Assembly: GCA_963706835.1 (NCBI GenBank)
Contig: CAVPOB010000040.1
Span: 1-64,000, forward strand
Direction of reading: 5' to 3'
Origin: CAVXYG01 sp963706835
Lineage (GTDB): Bacteria; Actinomycetota; Actinomycetes; S36-B12; GCA-2699445
Length of the DNA: 64,000 nucleotides
A model generated the notes under the pieces. That model was not told the origin of the DNA. It saw nothing but the letters and a program-made list of their open reading frames with translations, and made no database searches. How positions within the stretch are numbered: the first letter of the stretch is position 1; every line of letters starts with the position of its first letter. Shown here piece by piece: positions 46,236 through 56,717 of this stretch. A program made the position numbers and the translations under genes.

Positions 46236-47462
46236 TCAGCGGCCCTCCTTGACCTGGGCATCCTCGGCATCGCTCGAGCAGATCGAAGTACCGCGCTGCC
46301 GTCGCCACGTCCTTGTCGCCCCGGCCCGACAGGTTCACCACGATCACGGCATCGGGGCCGAGCTCGCGGCCCAGCCGCATCGCACCGGCGAGGGCGTGCG
46401 CGGATTCGATGGCGGGGATGATGCCCTCGGTACGGCACAGCAGCCGGAACGCTGCCATCGCCTCGTCGTCGCCGACCGGCTCGTACTGCGCGCGACCGCT
46501 CTCGTAGAGGAAGGCGTGCTCCGGTCCCACCCCGGGATAGTCCAGGCCGGCGCTGATGGAGTGGGTGGGTCGCGTCTGACCGTACTCGTCCTGCAGGACG
46601 TAGGTCCGCGCGCCGTGCAGCACGCCCGGGCTGCCGCCGGCGAACCGGGCCGCGTGCCGGCCGGGCTGCAGCGACTCCCCGCCGGCCTCGTAGCCGACCA
46701 GCCGCACATCGTCGTCGCAGGAATCCGGCAGAACAGGCCCATCGCGTTGCTGCCGCCGCCGACGCAAGCGATGGCGGCGTCGGGCAGCCTGCCGATCAGA
46801 TCCAGCACTTGCTGCCGGGCCTCGCAACCGATGATGGACTGGAAATACGCCACGATCTGGGGGAAGGGGTGTGGCCCGGTGACCGTGCCGAGCAGGTAGT
46901 GCGTGTCGGCAACGTTGGTGACCCAGTCGCGCATCGCCTCGTTGATGGCGTCCTTCAACGTGGCCGAGCCGATCTCGACGGGAACGACCTGCGCCCCCAG
47001 CAACTGCATCCGCACCACGTTCAGCGCCTGCCGGCGGGTGTCCTCCGCGCCCATGTAGACCACGCAGTCGAGGCCGAACATGGCTGCGGCGGTGGCGGTG
47101 GCGACACCGTGCTGGCCCGCTCCGGTCTCCGCGATGACCCTGCGCTTGCCCATCCGGATGGTGAGCAGGGCCTGGCCCAGCACGTTGTTGATCTTGTGCG
47201 AGCCGGTGTGGTTGAGATCCTCCCGCTTCAGCAGGATGCGGGCGCCGCCGCAGTGCTCGGAGAAGCGGGTGGCATCGGTCAACGGGCTCGGGCGACCGGT
47301 CACGGTGCGCTGCAAACGCTCGAGTTCGGCGGCGAATGCGGCGTCGGTGCGCGCCTCATCGAAGGCTGCGGCGAGTTCGTCGAGGGCCGGCACCAGGGCC
47401 TCCGGGACGAACCTGCCCCCGTACTGGCCGAAGTGCGCGGCCTCGGTAGCGCTGCTGGTCAT
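46236..47462 (-). CDS. trpB: Tryptophan synthase beta chain (two frameshifts)
   Basis: About 408 residues. LLKREDLNHTGSHKINNVLGQ contains the PLP lysine. ETGAGQHGVATATAAAMFGL and CVGGGSNAMGLF bind substrate and the PLP phosphate. It makes tryptophan from indole and serine. Breaks near 46735 and 46275 are one-base errors; the corrected C-terminus is DAEDAQVKEGR. It starts 34 nt after trpC. Confidence 0.95.
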
Positions 47463-47496
47463 GACACCAGTGTGACGCACCCGGCCCGCGGGGGCG

Positions 47497-48306
47497 TCAC
47501 TCCGACTGCGGCATGACCGAAGGGTGACTGCCGGCGGTCACCAGATCGTGCACCGCGGCCTGCGGATCGGGCGCGGTCGCCACTGCTTCCCCGACCAGCA
47601 CGGCGTCGGCGCCGTGGTGGGCGTAGGCGAGCAGATCGTGCGGCCCGCGGACGCCGGACTCGGCGATCTTGACCCCGCCGGCGGGAATCGCCGGAGCGAC
47701 CCGGGCGAAGGTCTCCCGGTCCACCTCCAGCGTGCGCAGGTTGCGGGCGTTGACGCCGTACAGCGTCGCCCCGGCGGCCGCAGCGCGCTCCACCTCGGCC
47801 ACGTCGTGCACCTCCACCAACGGGTGCAAGCCGATACTGCGGGCCCGTTCCACCAGGCTCACCAGCGCCTCCTGGTCCAGGGCGGCGACGATGAGCAGCA
47901 CCAGATCCGCGCCGTAGGCCCGCGCCTCCCACAACTGGTAGGAGCTGACGATGAAGTCCTTGCGCAGGATCGGAACGTCCACCGCATGACGCACCGCCGC
48001 CAGGTCGGCCAGGCTGCCGTGGAACCTGCGCTCCTCGGTGAGCACCGAGATGCAGTGCGCGCCCCCCGCCTCGTACTGCCGCGCCAGTTCCCCGGGATCG
48101 GGGATGGCGGCCAGGTCACCGGCGCTCGGGCTGGCCCGCTTCACTTCGGCGATCACGCGCACGCCGCCGCCGCGCAGGATGGATTCAGCGTCGCGAACCT
48201 GCGGCATCCGGGCCGCCTGCTCCTTCAACTCCTCCAGATCCACCGCCGCCATGCGATCGGCGAGGTCGGCCCGAACGCCGACGAGGATGGAGTCCAGCAC
48301 AGACAC
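47497..48306 (-). CDS. trpC: Indole-3-glycerol phosphate synthase
   Basis: 269 residues, intact TIM barrel. VRVIAEVKRASPSAGDLA, ISVLTEERRFHGS, PILRKDFIVSSYQLWEA, YGVNARNLRTLEVD and IAESGVRGPHDL are all present. It closes the ring of carboxyphenylamino-deoxyribulose phosphate. GTG 48306 is preceded by a GGGGGGAG Shine-Dalgarno. Confidence 0.95.
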   Translation of the reverse strand: MSVLDSILVGVRADLADRMAAVDLEELKEQAARMPQVRDAESILRGGGVRVIAEVKRASPSAGDLAAIPDPGELARQYEAGGAHCISVLTEERRFHGSLADLAAVRHAVDVPILRKDFIVSSYQLWEARAYGADLVLLIVAALDQEALVSLVERARSIGLHPLVEVHDVAEVERAAAAGATLYGVNARNLRTLEVDRETFARVAPAIPAGGVKIAESGVRGPHDLLAYAHHGADAVLVGEAVATAPDPQAAVHDLVTAGSHPSVMPQSE

Positions 48307-48336
48307 CCCGCTCCCCCCTTCGCCGTAGGTTGTTGC

Positions 48337-48342
48337 AGCGTA
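48337..48342 (-). promoter_or_regulatory. Candidate -10 box for trpCBA
   Basis: TACGCT lies about 30 nt upstream of the trpC start, in the short gap after the histidine kinase gene. It would allow trpCBA to be transcribed separately from the kinase pair. No obvious -35 match. Confidence 0.35.
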
Positions 48343-48373
48343 TCCGCCGCAGATGCCCAACTCAGGGGTGGGG

Positions 48374-49771
48374 TCACGGGTCGTGCGGCAGCGCCGAGGG
48401 CAGCCGGACCGTGAAGGCGGCGCCCCCCTCCGGAGCGGTTCCGGCCGAGGCGGATCCGCCCAAGCGGTCGGCAAGCCGACCCACCAGCGCCAGCCCGACG
48501 CCGGAACTGACCGGGCGCACGCCGCGGTAGCGCGTGTAGAGGACACCGGGTTCGAAGGCCTCCTGGAAGTCCTGGTCGGTCAGGCCCGGGCCGGAGTCGC
48601 GCACCTCGATGGTCGCGGCCGCATCCCCGGAGCGCAGCGCCAGCACGATGAGGCCACCGCCGGGCGTGACGCGCAGGGCGTTCTCCGCCAGATTGTCGAT
48701 GATCTGCCGCACCCGGTCAGCGTCGGTGGTGACCACCACCTCCTGCCGCGGCAGCTCCACCGACAGCCGCACCCCCTCACGCTGGCAGCGGTCCCGCCAT
48801 ACTGCGCCGGCGGCCGCGACCAGCGCGCGCAAATCGGTCGGCTCGCGCTCGATGCGCAGCTCCGAGGCGCCCAGCCGGGACAGGTCCAACAGATCGGTGA
48901 CCAGGCGCTCCAGCCGGCGCGACTCCGCCAGCATCAGGGCACCCGTGCGCGGCGTGTCGTCGCCGGTCACCACACCGTCGGCCAGGGCCTCGGCGTAGCC
49001 GGCCACAGCGGTCAAAGGCGTGCGCAGTTCGTGCGAGACCGACAGCAGGAAATCGCGCTGCCGACCCTCGCTGAGATCCAGCGCCGCCGCCAGCCGATTC
49101 ACGACGTCCGCGATCTCGGCCACCTCGGTCGGGCCATCGGTGGGGACGGTGACATCCCGGCGGCCGGCGACCAGTTGCTCGGCGCCATCCGCGGCGCGGC
49201 GCAACGGGAGCGTCACCCGACGGCCGGCGAACAGCGCAACCAGGACCGCCACGGCCAGTCCCGCGACGACCGACAGGAGCAACCGTTGGAACGTCGGCTG
49301 GCTCAGCTCGCCGGACACCGCTGCGTCCGCCGCCAGCAGCACGCCGCCGTCGCTCACCGGTCTGCCCTCGATGAGGATCGTCGCCCCATCGAGGTTGATC
49401 GTGGTCGAGACCGACTCGCCGCGCAGCAACGGCGCGACGACTTCCTCCGGAACGCCTTGCGGCAGCGCTGTGCGCGGCCCGACGACGAAGGCCCGCACCT
49501 CCTGCAGCGCCAGCAGGTCGTTGAGCCGCAGCACGGCGCCCGGCCGCGGGTTCTGCAGGGTGGCGGCTGCGATGTCGGCGGCGCTGACCAGGGTGGCGCG
49601 GGCCTGCTCGACAAGCGTGGTGCGGATCATCGCCAACGAGACGGCCAGGGTGACCACGGCCGTGATGAGGGCCGCCGCTACTGCCACACCGATCGTGCGC
49701 GCCGTGATCGAGTTCCACCGCCGGCCGGTGCGCCGGATCGGCCGGCCCGCCCCGTTGCCGGACCTGCTCAA
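48374..49771 (-). CDS. Sensor histidine kinase
   Basis: 465 residues. Two membrane helices (IGVAVAAALITAVVTLAVSLAMI and LLLSVVAGLAVAVLVALFAG) bracket an extracytoplasmic sensor of about 110 residues. A HAMP segment follows, then the dimerisation/phosphoacceptor motif LLSVSHELRTPLTAVAGY and the ATPase motifs IIDNLAENALRVT, RDSGPGL and SSGVGLALV. The signal is unknown. It starts at TTG 49771, overlapping the stop of its response regulator (TTGA). The frame is intact. Confidence 0.92.
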   Translation of the reverse strand: MSRSGNGAGRPIRRTGRRWNSITARTIGVAVAAALITAVVTLAVSLAMIRTTLVEQARATLVSAADIAAATLQNPRPGAVLRLNDLLALQEVRAFVVGPRTALPQGVPEEVVAPLLRGESVSTTINLDGATILIEGRPVSDGGVLLAADAAVSGELSQPTFQRLLLSVVAGLAVAVLVALFAGRRVTLPLRRAADGAEQLVAGRRDVTVPTDGPTEVAEIADVVNRLAAALDLSEGRQRDFLLSVSHELRTPLTAVAGYAEALADGVVTGDDTPRTGALMLAESRRLERLVTDLLDLSRLGASELRIEREPTDLRALVAAAGAVWRDRCQREGVRLSVELPRQEVVVTTDADRVRQIIDNLAENALRVTPGGGLIVLALRSGDAAATIEVRDSGPGLTDQDFQEAFEPGVLYTRYRGVRPVSSGVGLALVGRLADRLGGSASAGTAPEGGAAFTVRLPSALPHDP

Positions 49772-50475
49772 CGGCCGTCCCCGGCGGCGTACCCGACGCC
49801 CCGCACGGTCCGGATCGGGCTGGCATCGCCGAGCTTGGCCCGGACCTGGGCGACGTGCACGTCCACGGTGCGGGTATTGACCAGCGACGCGTACCCCCAG
49901 ACCTGCGTGAGCAGCTCCTCACGGGAGAAGACCCGGCCCGGGCTGGCCAGCAGGTGCTCCAGCAGATCGAACTCCGTGGCGGTCAGGGAAATCGGCTCGC
50001 CGTCGGCGGTCACCGCCCGGGTACGGCGGTCCAGCACGACCCGCCCCACTGTGACCGAATCGGTTGGGGTCGCGGGTCCGGCTGCGTGCCGCATCGCGAC
50101 CTTCACGCGGGCGACCACCTCGCGCGGTGAGAACGGCTTGGTGATGTAGTCGTCCCCGCCCAGTTCCAGGCCGAGCACCCGATCGATCTCGTCGTCGCGC
50201 GCGGTGCAGAACAGCACTGGCGTCCAGTCCTGGTCGGCGCGCAGGCGGCGGACGACCTCGGTCCCGTCCATCGTGGGCAGCCCGACATCCATGATGACCG
50301 CCGATGGCCGCAGTCGCCGGATGTCGGCCAGCGCCTGCGCGCCATCGGCGACGGTGTGGACGGAGAAACCGTCCCGCGTCAGGTACAAGCGCAGCAGGTC
50401 GGCGATGGCGGGCTCGTCCTCCACGACGACCACCCGCCCGCGCGAGCCCGCCGTGCCGGCGTTCATAGAGGACAT
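49768..50475 (-). CDS. OmpR-family response regulator
   Basis: 235 residues. The receiver has VVVVEDEPAIADLL, the phosphoacceptor Asp in VIMDVGLPTMDG, TARDDE and the Lys in DDYITKPF. The C-terminal winged helix has TATEFDLLEHLLASPGRVFSREELLTQVWGY and VDVHVAQVRAKLG. It is paired with the kinase downstream. Both lie between the HGxxPAAW gene and trpC; whether they control trp is unknown. ATG 50475 is used; ATG 50466 is possible. Confidence 0.93.
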   Translation of the reverse strand: MSSMNAGTAGSRGRVVVVEDEPAIADLLRLYLTRDGFSVHTVADGAQALADIRRLRPSAVIMDVGLPTMDGTEVVRRLRADQDWTPVLFCTARDDEIDRVLGLELGGDDYITKPFSPREVVARVKVAMRHAAGPATPTDSVTVGRVVLDRRTRAVTADGEPISLTATEFDLLEHLLASPGRVFSREELLTQVWGYASLVNTRTVDVHVAQVRAKLGDASPIRTVRGVGYAAGDGR

Positions 50476-50506
50476 GGTGCCGCTCGGGGAATGCTCGGGA
50501 ACGGAT

Positions 50507-50713
50507 TCAGGACTTCGGCTTGGCGCCCAGTCCCGCCATCGCCATCACCTTGCCGGCGACAGCGCCCACCACGACCAGGACGACACCGGCCCAGAACATC
50601 GGCCAGTTGCCGATGACGACCGCGACCGTGCCGATCACGAACGCGATCACGATGATGATGACGGCCGTCCAGGCCGCAGGGGTCTGGCCATGGTTGTCGT
50701 GCAAGTCGCTCAC
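50507..50713 (-). CDS. HGxxPAAW family small membrane protein
   Basis: 68 residues with NHGQTPAAWTAV, the motif that names this actinobacterial family, and two membrane helices (VIIIVIAFVIGTVAVVIG and MFWAGVVLVVVGAVAGKVMAMAG). The family is usually found in the trpE-trpC interval, as here, and its function is unknown. It starts at GTG 50713, 62 nt after trpE. Confidence 0.85.
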   Translation of the reverse strand: MSDLHDNHGQTPAAWTAVIIIVIAFVIGTVAVVIGNWPMFWAGVVLVVVGAVAGKVMAMAGLGAKPKS

Positions 50714-50775
50714 CGGTCCTCCTCCGCGCAGGTGCCCCCATTGTGGCAGTGTCGGGCCGATACTGCGGGCGGGGG

Positions 50776-52325
<1,550 letters not shown>

Positions 52326-52329
<4 letters not shown>

Positions 52330-52685
52330 CGGTCCCCCTCGGTCGCGAGCACCCGATCGGTGAAGCAGGTCCGGGTGCCGGTGTGGCACGCCGGACCGGT
52401 CTGATCGACGGTGTAGAGCAAGGTGTCGCCGTCGCAGTCCACCGCCACGCTGCGGATGCGCTGCACGTGGCCGGATGTCTCGCCCTTGGTCCACAGCCGG
52501 CCGCCGGGATCGCGAGAAGTAGGTGGCACGGCCCGATCGCGAGTGTCTGGGCCAGCGCCGCGGCATCGACCCAGGCCACCATCAGCACCTCACCGGTGTC
52601 CCACTGCTGGGCGACCGCCGGCACCAGGCCGTCGCCTCAGTGCCGGCACTGCGGCCAGCAACTGCTCCTCATCCAGGGTCTGCAT
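52326..52685 (-). CDS. hisI: Phosphoribosyl-AMP cyclohydrolase (two frameshifts)
   Basis: About 119 residues. VAQQWDTGEVLMVAWVDAAAL, LWTKGETSGHVQRIRSVAVDCDGDTLLYTV and TGPACHTGTRTCF contain the zinc cysteines and the Mg2+ aspartates. It opens the adenine ring of PR-AMP. It is coupled to trpE. Breaks near 52637 and 52515 are one-base errors. ATG 52685 starts MQTLDEEQLLAAVPALR. Confidence 0.9.
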
Positions 52686-52748
52686 AGCACTATTGTGCCG
52701 GTGGCGGCCTGCGCCCCACCCCGGCGACGCCTTCTGACGGGCGCTGAT

Positions 52749-52754
52749 TAGCAT
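52749..52754 (+). promoter_or_regulatory. -10 box of leaderless TIGR03085 transcript
   Basis: TAGCAT is 7 nt before GTG 52762. It overlaps an in-frame ATG at 52753, so that ATG is unlikely to be the start. Confidence 0.5.
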
Positions 52755-52761
52755 GGGCGCT

Positions 52762-53407
52762 GTGTCGACGACGGACCTTGCGCGCTCCGAGCGCCAAACG
52801 CTGTGTGAACTGCTCGAGCAAGCCGGGCCGGACGCGCCGACCCTGTGCGAGGGGTGGACCGCCCGGGACCTCGCCGCCCACATCGTGGTGCGGGAGGGAC
52901 GTCCGGACGCGGCCCTGGGGATTCTCGGCGGACCGCTGGCGGCATGGACCGAGCGGGTGCAGAACGGCGCGGCCTCGGAACCGTACGAGAAGCTGGTGCG
53001 GCTGATCCGCAACGGCCCCCCGATCTGGTCGGCCTTCCGGCTGCCGCTGGTCGACGGGCAGGCGAACACGGTGGAGTTCTTCGTCCATGGCGAGGACATC
53101 CGGCGCGCGCAGGCCGGCTGGCAGCCGCGCGAGGTATCGCCGGAGCTGGCGGACTTCCTGTGGGATCGGCTCCGGTCGTCCGGCAAGATGCTGCTTCGGC
53201 AAGGCCAAGATCGGCGTGATTGCGCGCCGCACTGATGTCCCCGACGCCGCTGATGCGAAGCTGAAGGGCGGCAAGCGGTCGGTCACGATCATCGGTGATC
53301 CCGGCGAACTGACGCTGCTCGCGTTCGGCCGGCAGGAGCATGAGGCGGCCGTCGAGGGCGACGAGGAGGCCGTGGCAGCACTGCGCGCCGCCCGGCTCGG
53401 CGTGTAG
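52762..53407 (+). CDS. TIGR03085 family DinB-like metal-binding protein (one frameshift)
   Basis: About 214 residues. LARSERQTLCELLEQAGPDAPTLCEGWTARDLAAHIVVREGRPDAALG is the hallmark N-terminus, with the metal-binding histidine of the mycothiol-dependent/DinB fold. VEFFVHGEDIRRAQAGW supplies the second His. The biochemical role is unknown. It commonly sits near hisI and hisF in actinobacteria. One extra C near 53200 (MLLRKAKIGVIARRTD) breaks the frame. Confidence 0.85.
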
Positions 53408-53408
53408 T

Positions 53409-53804
53409 TCAGGAGGCCATGCTCGGGCACGTCGATGGCCAGGACCACCGAGTCCTCCCTGCGGATCTTGGCCAACCAGATGAAGAATCGCCCGACGATG
53501 CCGTAGCGGCTCACGATGAGCCCCTTGGCGCGGTCGATGAGCTCCGGAGTCCTCGATGATCGAGGCGGTGGCATCCACCGGGTCGCCTTGCAGTCCGCCG
53601 CGGAAGTCGCACGGCGCGATGGCGACGGCGGCGTTGCGCCGCAGCCGCTTCACCTTCCCCGAGTCGCTGGCCGTGACGACCTGGAGGAAGCCGCCCTCGG
53701 ACATCACCCAGACCGGGGTGGCGACCGGCGTACCGTCGCGCCGATACGTCGTCAGCGCTGATGTAACGCGCGCGGGCCAGACGTTCCAGCTCGGGGTTGC
53801 TCAC
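53409..53804 (-). CDS. PPOX-class flavin/F420-dependent enzyme (two or three frameshifts)
   Basis: About 131 residues. SNPELERLARARYISALTTYRRDGTPVATPVWVMSEGGFLQVVTASDSGKVKRLRRNAAVAIAPCDFRG is the split-barrel pattern of pyridoxamine-phosphate-oxidase-like proteins that bind F420 or FMN. RAKGLIVSRYGIVGRFFIWLAKI follows. The substrate is unknown. Breaks lie near 53757 and 53558. A third near 53420 is needed to stop at 53411-53409, one base from the stop of the convergent TIGR03085 gene. Confidence 0.75.
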
Positions 53805-53811
53805 GGCACAC

Positions 53812-53817
53812 ACCTTA
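53812..53817 (-). promoter_or_regulatory. -10 box of leaderless PPOX transcript
   Basis: TAAGGT (minus strand) is 7 nt before GTG 53804. It lies back to back with the hisF -10 box in the 34-bp divergent gap. Confidence 0.5.
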
Positions 53818-53825
53818 CGCAGTCC

Positions 53826-53831
53826 TACCGT
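53826..53831 (+). promoter_or_regulatory. -10 box of leaderless hisF transcript
   Basis: TACCGT is 7 nt before ATG 53839, with no Shine-Dalgarno between. Confidence 0.5.
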
Positions 53832-53838
53832 GGTGTGC

Positions 53839-54616
53839 ATGGGCCTTGCCGTACGTGTGATCCCTTGCCTCGACGTCGATGACGGCCGGGTCGTGAAGGG
53901 CGTGAACTTCGTCAACCTCCGCGACGCCGGCGACCCGGTCGCACTCGCTGAAGGCATACGGGGCCGCCGGGGCCGACGAACTGGTCTTCCTGGACATCAC
54001 GGCCTCCTCCTCGGACCGCTCGACGATGTATGACGTGGTCCGCCGCACCGCGGAGCAGGTCTTCATCCCGCTGACCGTCGGCGGCGGCGTGCGCACCGCG
54101 GACGACTTCGACCGGCTGCTGCGTGCCGGTGCCGACAAGGTGGGGGTCAACACTGCGGCGATTGCCCGTCCCGAGTTGATCCGCGAGGCCGCAGAGCGCT
54201 TCGGCGCGCAGTGCGTGGTGCTGTCGGTGGATGCCCGGCGCGGCGGCGGGACGCCTTCGGGCTTCGAGGTCACGACGCACGGCGGCCGCCGCGGCACCGG
54301 CATCGACGCGCTGGAGTGGGCGGTTCGGGCGGCGGAGCTGGGGGCCGGCGAGATCCTGCTGAACTCCATGGATCGCGACGGGACCACGGACGGGTTCGAC
54401 ATCGACCTCATCGGACGGGTGCGGCACGAGGTGTCGGTGCCGGTCATCGCCAGCGGCGGCGCCGGTGCCCTGGAGCACTTCGCGCCCGCAGTTGCAGCCG
54501 GCGCGGACGCGGTGCTCGCCGCGTCGGTCTTCCACTTCGGGACGCTGCGGATCGGCGAGGTGAAGGACGCGTTGGCCGCAGCCGGATTCCCGGTCCGCCG
54601 GACTCACTCCCCGTAG
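53839..54616 (+). CDS. hisF: Imidazole glycerol phosphate synthase, cyclase subunit (one frameshift)
   Basis: About 258 residues. AVRVIPCLDVDDGRVVKGVNFVNL opens the TIM barrel with the catalytic Asp11-type residue. LVFLDITASS, PLTVGGGVRTADDF, GADKVGVNTAA, LLNSMDRDGTTDGFD and VIASGGAGALEHF are intact. It forms IGP and AICAR with HisH ammonia. An extra A near 53957 breaks the frame. It is on the opposite strand from the rest of the his operon. Confidence 0.95.
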
Positions 54617-54648
54617 TCACCGGTCGGCGGCTCGCTGAGCACGAACGA

Positions 54649-54693
54649 AAACCTCCGTTCCGGGGCCCTTCAGCAGGCGCGGAACGGAGGTTT
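54649..54693. terminator. Bidirectional terminator between hisF and hisA
   Basis: AAACCTCCGTTCCG (54649-54662) and CGGAACGGAGGTTT (54680-54693) form a perfect 14-bp stem with a 17-nt loop between two convergent genes. A-rich and T-rich ends on both sides fit termination in both directions. Confidence 0.8.
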
Positions 54694-54746
54694 GCGTTTG
54701 GGTTCCCGCAACTCGCGCGGAGAGGCGTCGCCGCGGCTACGCAGCG

Positions 54747-55472
54747 TCACGCAACAGCGGCCAGCGCCTCCTGCAGCGTGAAGCGGCCGGCATAGAGCGC
54801 CTTGCCCACGATGGCCCCCTCCACCCCCAACGGCGTCAGCGACGCCAGCGCCCGCAGGTCGTCCAGCTCCGACACACCGCCGGAGGCGACGACCGGCTTG
54901 TCGGTCGCCGCGCACACCTGCTGCAGCAGTTCCAGATTGGGGCCGCGCAGCGTCCCGTCCTTGGTGACATCGGTGACCACGTAGCGCGCGCACCCATCGG
55001 CGTCGAGCCGGGCCAGAGTCTCGAAGAGCTCTCCGCCCTCCTGGGTCCAGCCGCGCCCCGCCAGTGTTGTGCCCCGCACATCCAGTCCCACCGCGATCCG
55101 GTCGCCGTAGCGGGCGATGGCCCGGGCGCACCAGGCCGGATCTTCCAAGGCGGCTGTGCCGATGTTCACCCGACGGCACCCGGTGGCCAGCGCCCGTTCC
55201 AGCGACTCGTCGTCGCGGATGCCGCCCGACATCTCGACCTGCACGTCGAGGGATCCGACCACCCGTGCCAGCAGCGCCGCGTTGCTGCCGCGCCCGAACG
55301 CGGCGTCGAGGTCGACCAGGTGGATCCACTCAGCGCCGGCCGCTTGCCATGCCAGAGCGGCATCGAGCGGATCGCCATAGTCGGTCTCGGTGCCAGCCTC
55401 GCCCTGCACCAGTCGCACGGCCTTGCCATCTGCCACGTCCACGGCGGGCAGGAGTTCCAGTCGTTGGGTCAC
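54747..55472 (-). CDS. hisA: HisA/PriA phosphoribosyl isomerase
   Basis: 241 residues, intact. LELLPAVDVADGKAVRLVQGEAGTE, WIHLVDLDAAFGRGSN, VQVEMSGGIRDDESL, GLDVRGTTLAGRGWTQEGG and VVTDVTKDGTL are present. The GRGW segment is typical of actinobacterial PriA, which isomerises both ProFAR (histidine) and PRA (tryptophan). The absence of trpF from the trp cluster fits dual function. GTG 55472 is 23 nt after hisH. Confidence 0.94.
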   Translation of the reverse strand: MTQRLELLPAVDVADGKAVRLVQGEAGTETDYGDPLDAALAWQAAGAEWIHLVDLDAAFGRGSNAALLARVVGSLDVQVEMSGGIRDDESLERALATGCRRVNIGTAALEDPAWCARAIARYGDRIAVGLDVRGTTLAGRGWTQEGGELFETLARLDADGCARYVVTDVTKDGTLRGPNLELLQQVCAATDKPVVASGGVSELDDLRALASLTPLGVEGAIVGKALYAGRFTLQEALAAVA

Positions 55473-55495
55473 TGCACCACGGTAGAGCAGCCGAG

Positions 55496-56127
55496 CTACA
55501 GCGTTTCCACCCAGTTGCGCAGCAGCGCCTGACCGGCATCCCCGGACTTCTCCGGATGGAACTGCGTGGCGCACAACGGGCCGTTCTCAACCGCCGCCAC
55601 GAACCGGCTGCCGTACTCGCACCACGTGACCAGGGGTGCCAGGAAGGCGCCGCTGGCCTCGAGCTGCCATTCCAGCGCCGCCGTAGGAGTGCACGAAGTA
55701 GAAGCGCTGATCTTCGACGCCGGCGAAGAGCCGGGAGCCCTGCGGAACGGTGACGGTGTTCCACCCCATGTGGGGCAGGATCTGGGCCTTGAGCTGCTCC
55801 ACCGCGCCGGGCCACTCCCCCAGCCCGGGGGTATCGACACCATGCTCGACGCCGTGCTCGAACATCACCTGCATGCCGACGCAGATCCCCAGCACCGGTC
55901 GGCCCGCCGGCCAGGCGCTGTTCCACGATCTGGGGGCCGCCCACTTCTCGGATGCCCGCCATGCAGGCGGCGAATGCTCCCACGCCCGGTACGACGAGCC
56001 CGTCGGCGTTCAACGCGGCATCCCGATCGGCCGTGACCGTCACCTCCGCCCCGGTCGCCGCCAGCGCCCGCTCGGCCGAGCGCAGGTTCCCTGAGCCGTA
56101 GTCGAGCACGACCACGGAGCGCCTCAT
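55496..56127 (-). CDS. hisH: Imidazole glycerol phosphate synthase, glutaminase subunit (two frameshifts)
   Basis: About 210 residues. VVVLDYGSGNLRSAERALAA, VPGVGAFAACMAGI, MLGICVGMQVMFEHG with the nucleophile Cys, and ATQFHPEKSGDAGQ with the His/Glu form the class I amidotransferase. It feeds ammonia to HisF. Breaks near 55910 and 55683 are one-base errors. The ATG overlaps the hisB stop (ATGA). Confidence 0.94.
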
Positions 56128-56717
56128 CCGAGCGTCCCCTTGGTGGAGGGGACGCCGACCACGCGGGGGTCCTGCTCCACCGCCGCGCGCAGGGCCCGCG
56201 CGAACGACTTGAACTGCGCCTCGACGATGTGGTGGGCGTTGCGACCAGACAGCACCCGCACATGCAGCGTGATCTGCGCCGTGGCCACGATGGATTCGAA
56301 GATGTGTCGGGTCAGGGTCGTGTCGTAGGCACCGATGAGCCCCACGGGGATCTCCGGCTCCTCGTGGACCAAGTAGGGCCGGCCCGACAGGTCGACGGCG
56401 GTCTGCACGAGCGCCTCGTCCAGCGGGACCAGCGCATCGCCGTAGCGACGGATGCCGGACTTGTCGCCCAGCGCTTGCCGCAGGGCGGTGCCCAGCGCCA
56501 GTGCGGTGTCCTCCACGGTGTGGTGGGAGTCGATGTGGAGGTCGCCCACCGTCTTGACGGTCAGGTCGATCAACCCGTGCTTGCCGAGCTGGGCCAGCAT
56601 GTGGTCGTAGAACCCGACCCCGGTGCTGATGTCGGTGACGCCGGTGCCGTCGAGGTCCAGATCGACCAGGACCTCGCTCTCCTTGGTGGTGCGCTCCACG
56701 TGTCCGCGGCGGCTCAT
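56124..56717 (-). CDS. hisB: Imidazoleglycerol-phosphate dehydratase
   Basis: 197 residues, intact. STGVGFYDHMLAQLGKH, DSHHTVEDTALALGTAL and RHIFESIVATAQITLHVRVLSGRNAHHIVEAQFKSFARAL give the His-rich Mn2+ sites. It is monofunctional, without a phosphatase domain. The ATG overlaps the hisC stop. Confidence 0.96.
   Translation of the reverse strand: MSRRGHVERTTKESEVLVDLDLDGTGVTDISTGVGFYDHMLAQLGKHGLIDLTVKTVGDLHIDSHHTVEDTALALGTALRQALGDKSGIRRYGDALVPLDEALVQTAVDLSGRPYLVHEEPEIPVGLIGAYDTTLTRHIFESIVATAQITLHVRVLSGRNAHHIVEAQFKSFARALRAAVEQDPRVVGVPSTKGTLG

Noticed and set aside
48307..48373. trp attenuator with leader peptide
   Set aside because: No short frame rich in Trp codons and no competing hairpins are seen before trpC or before trpE.
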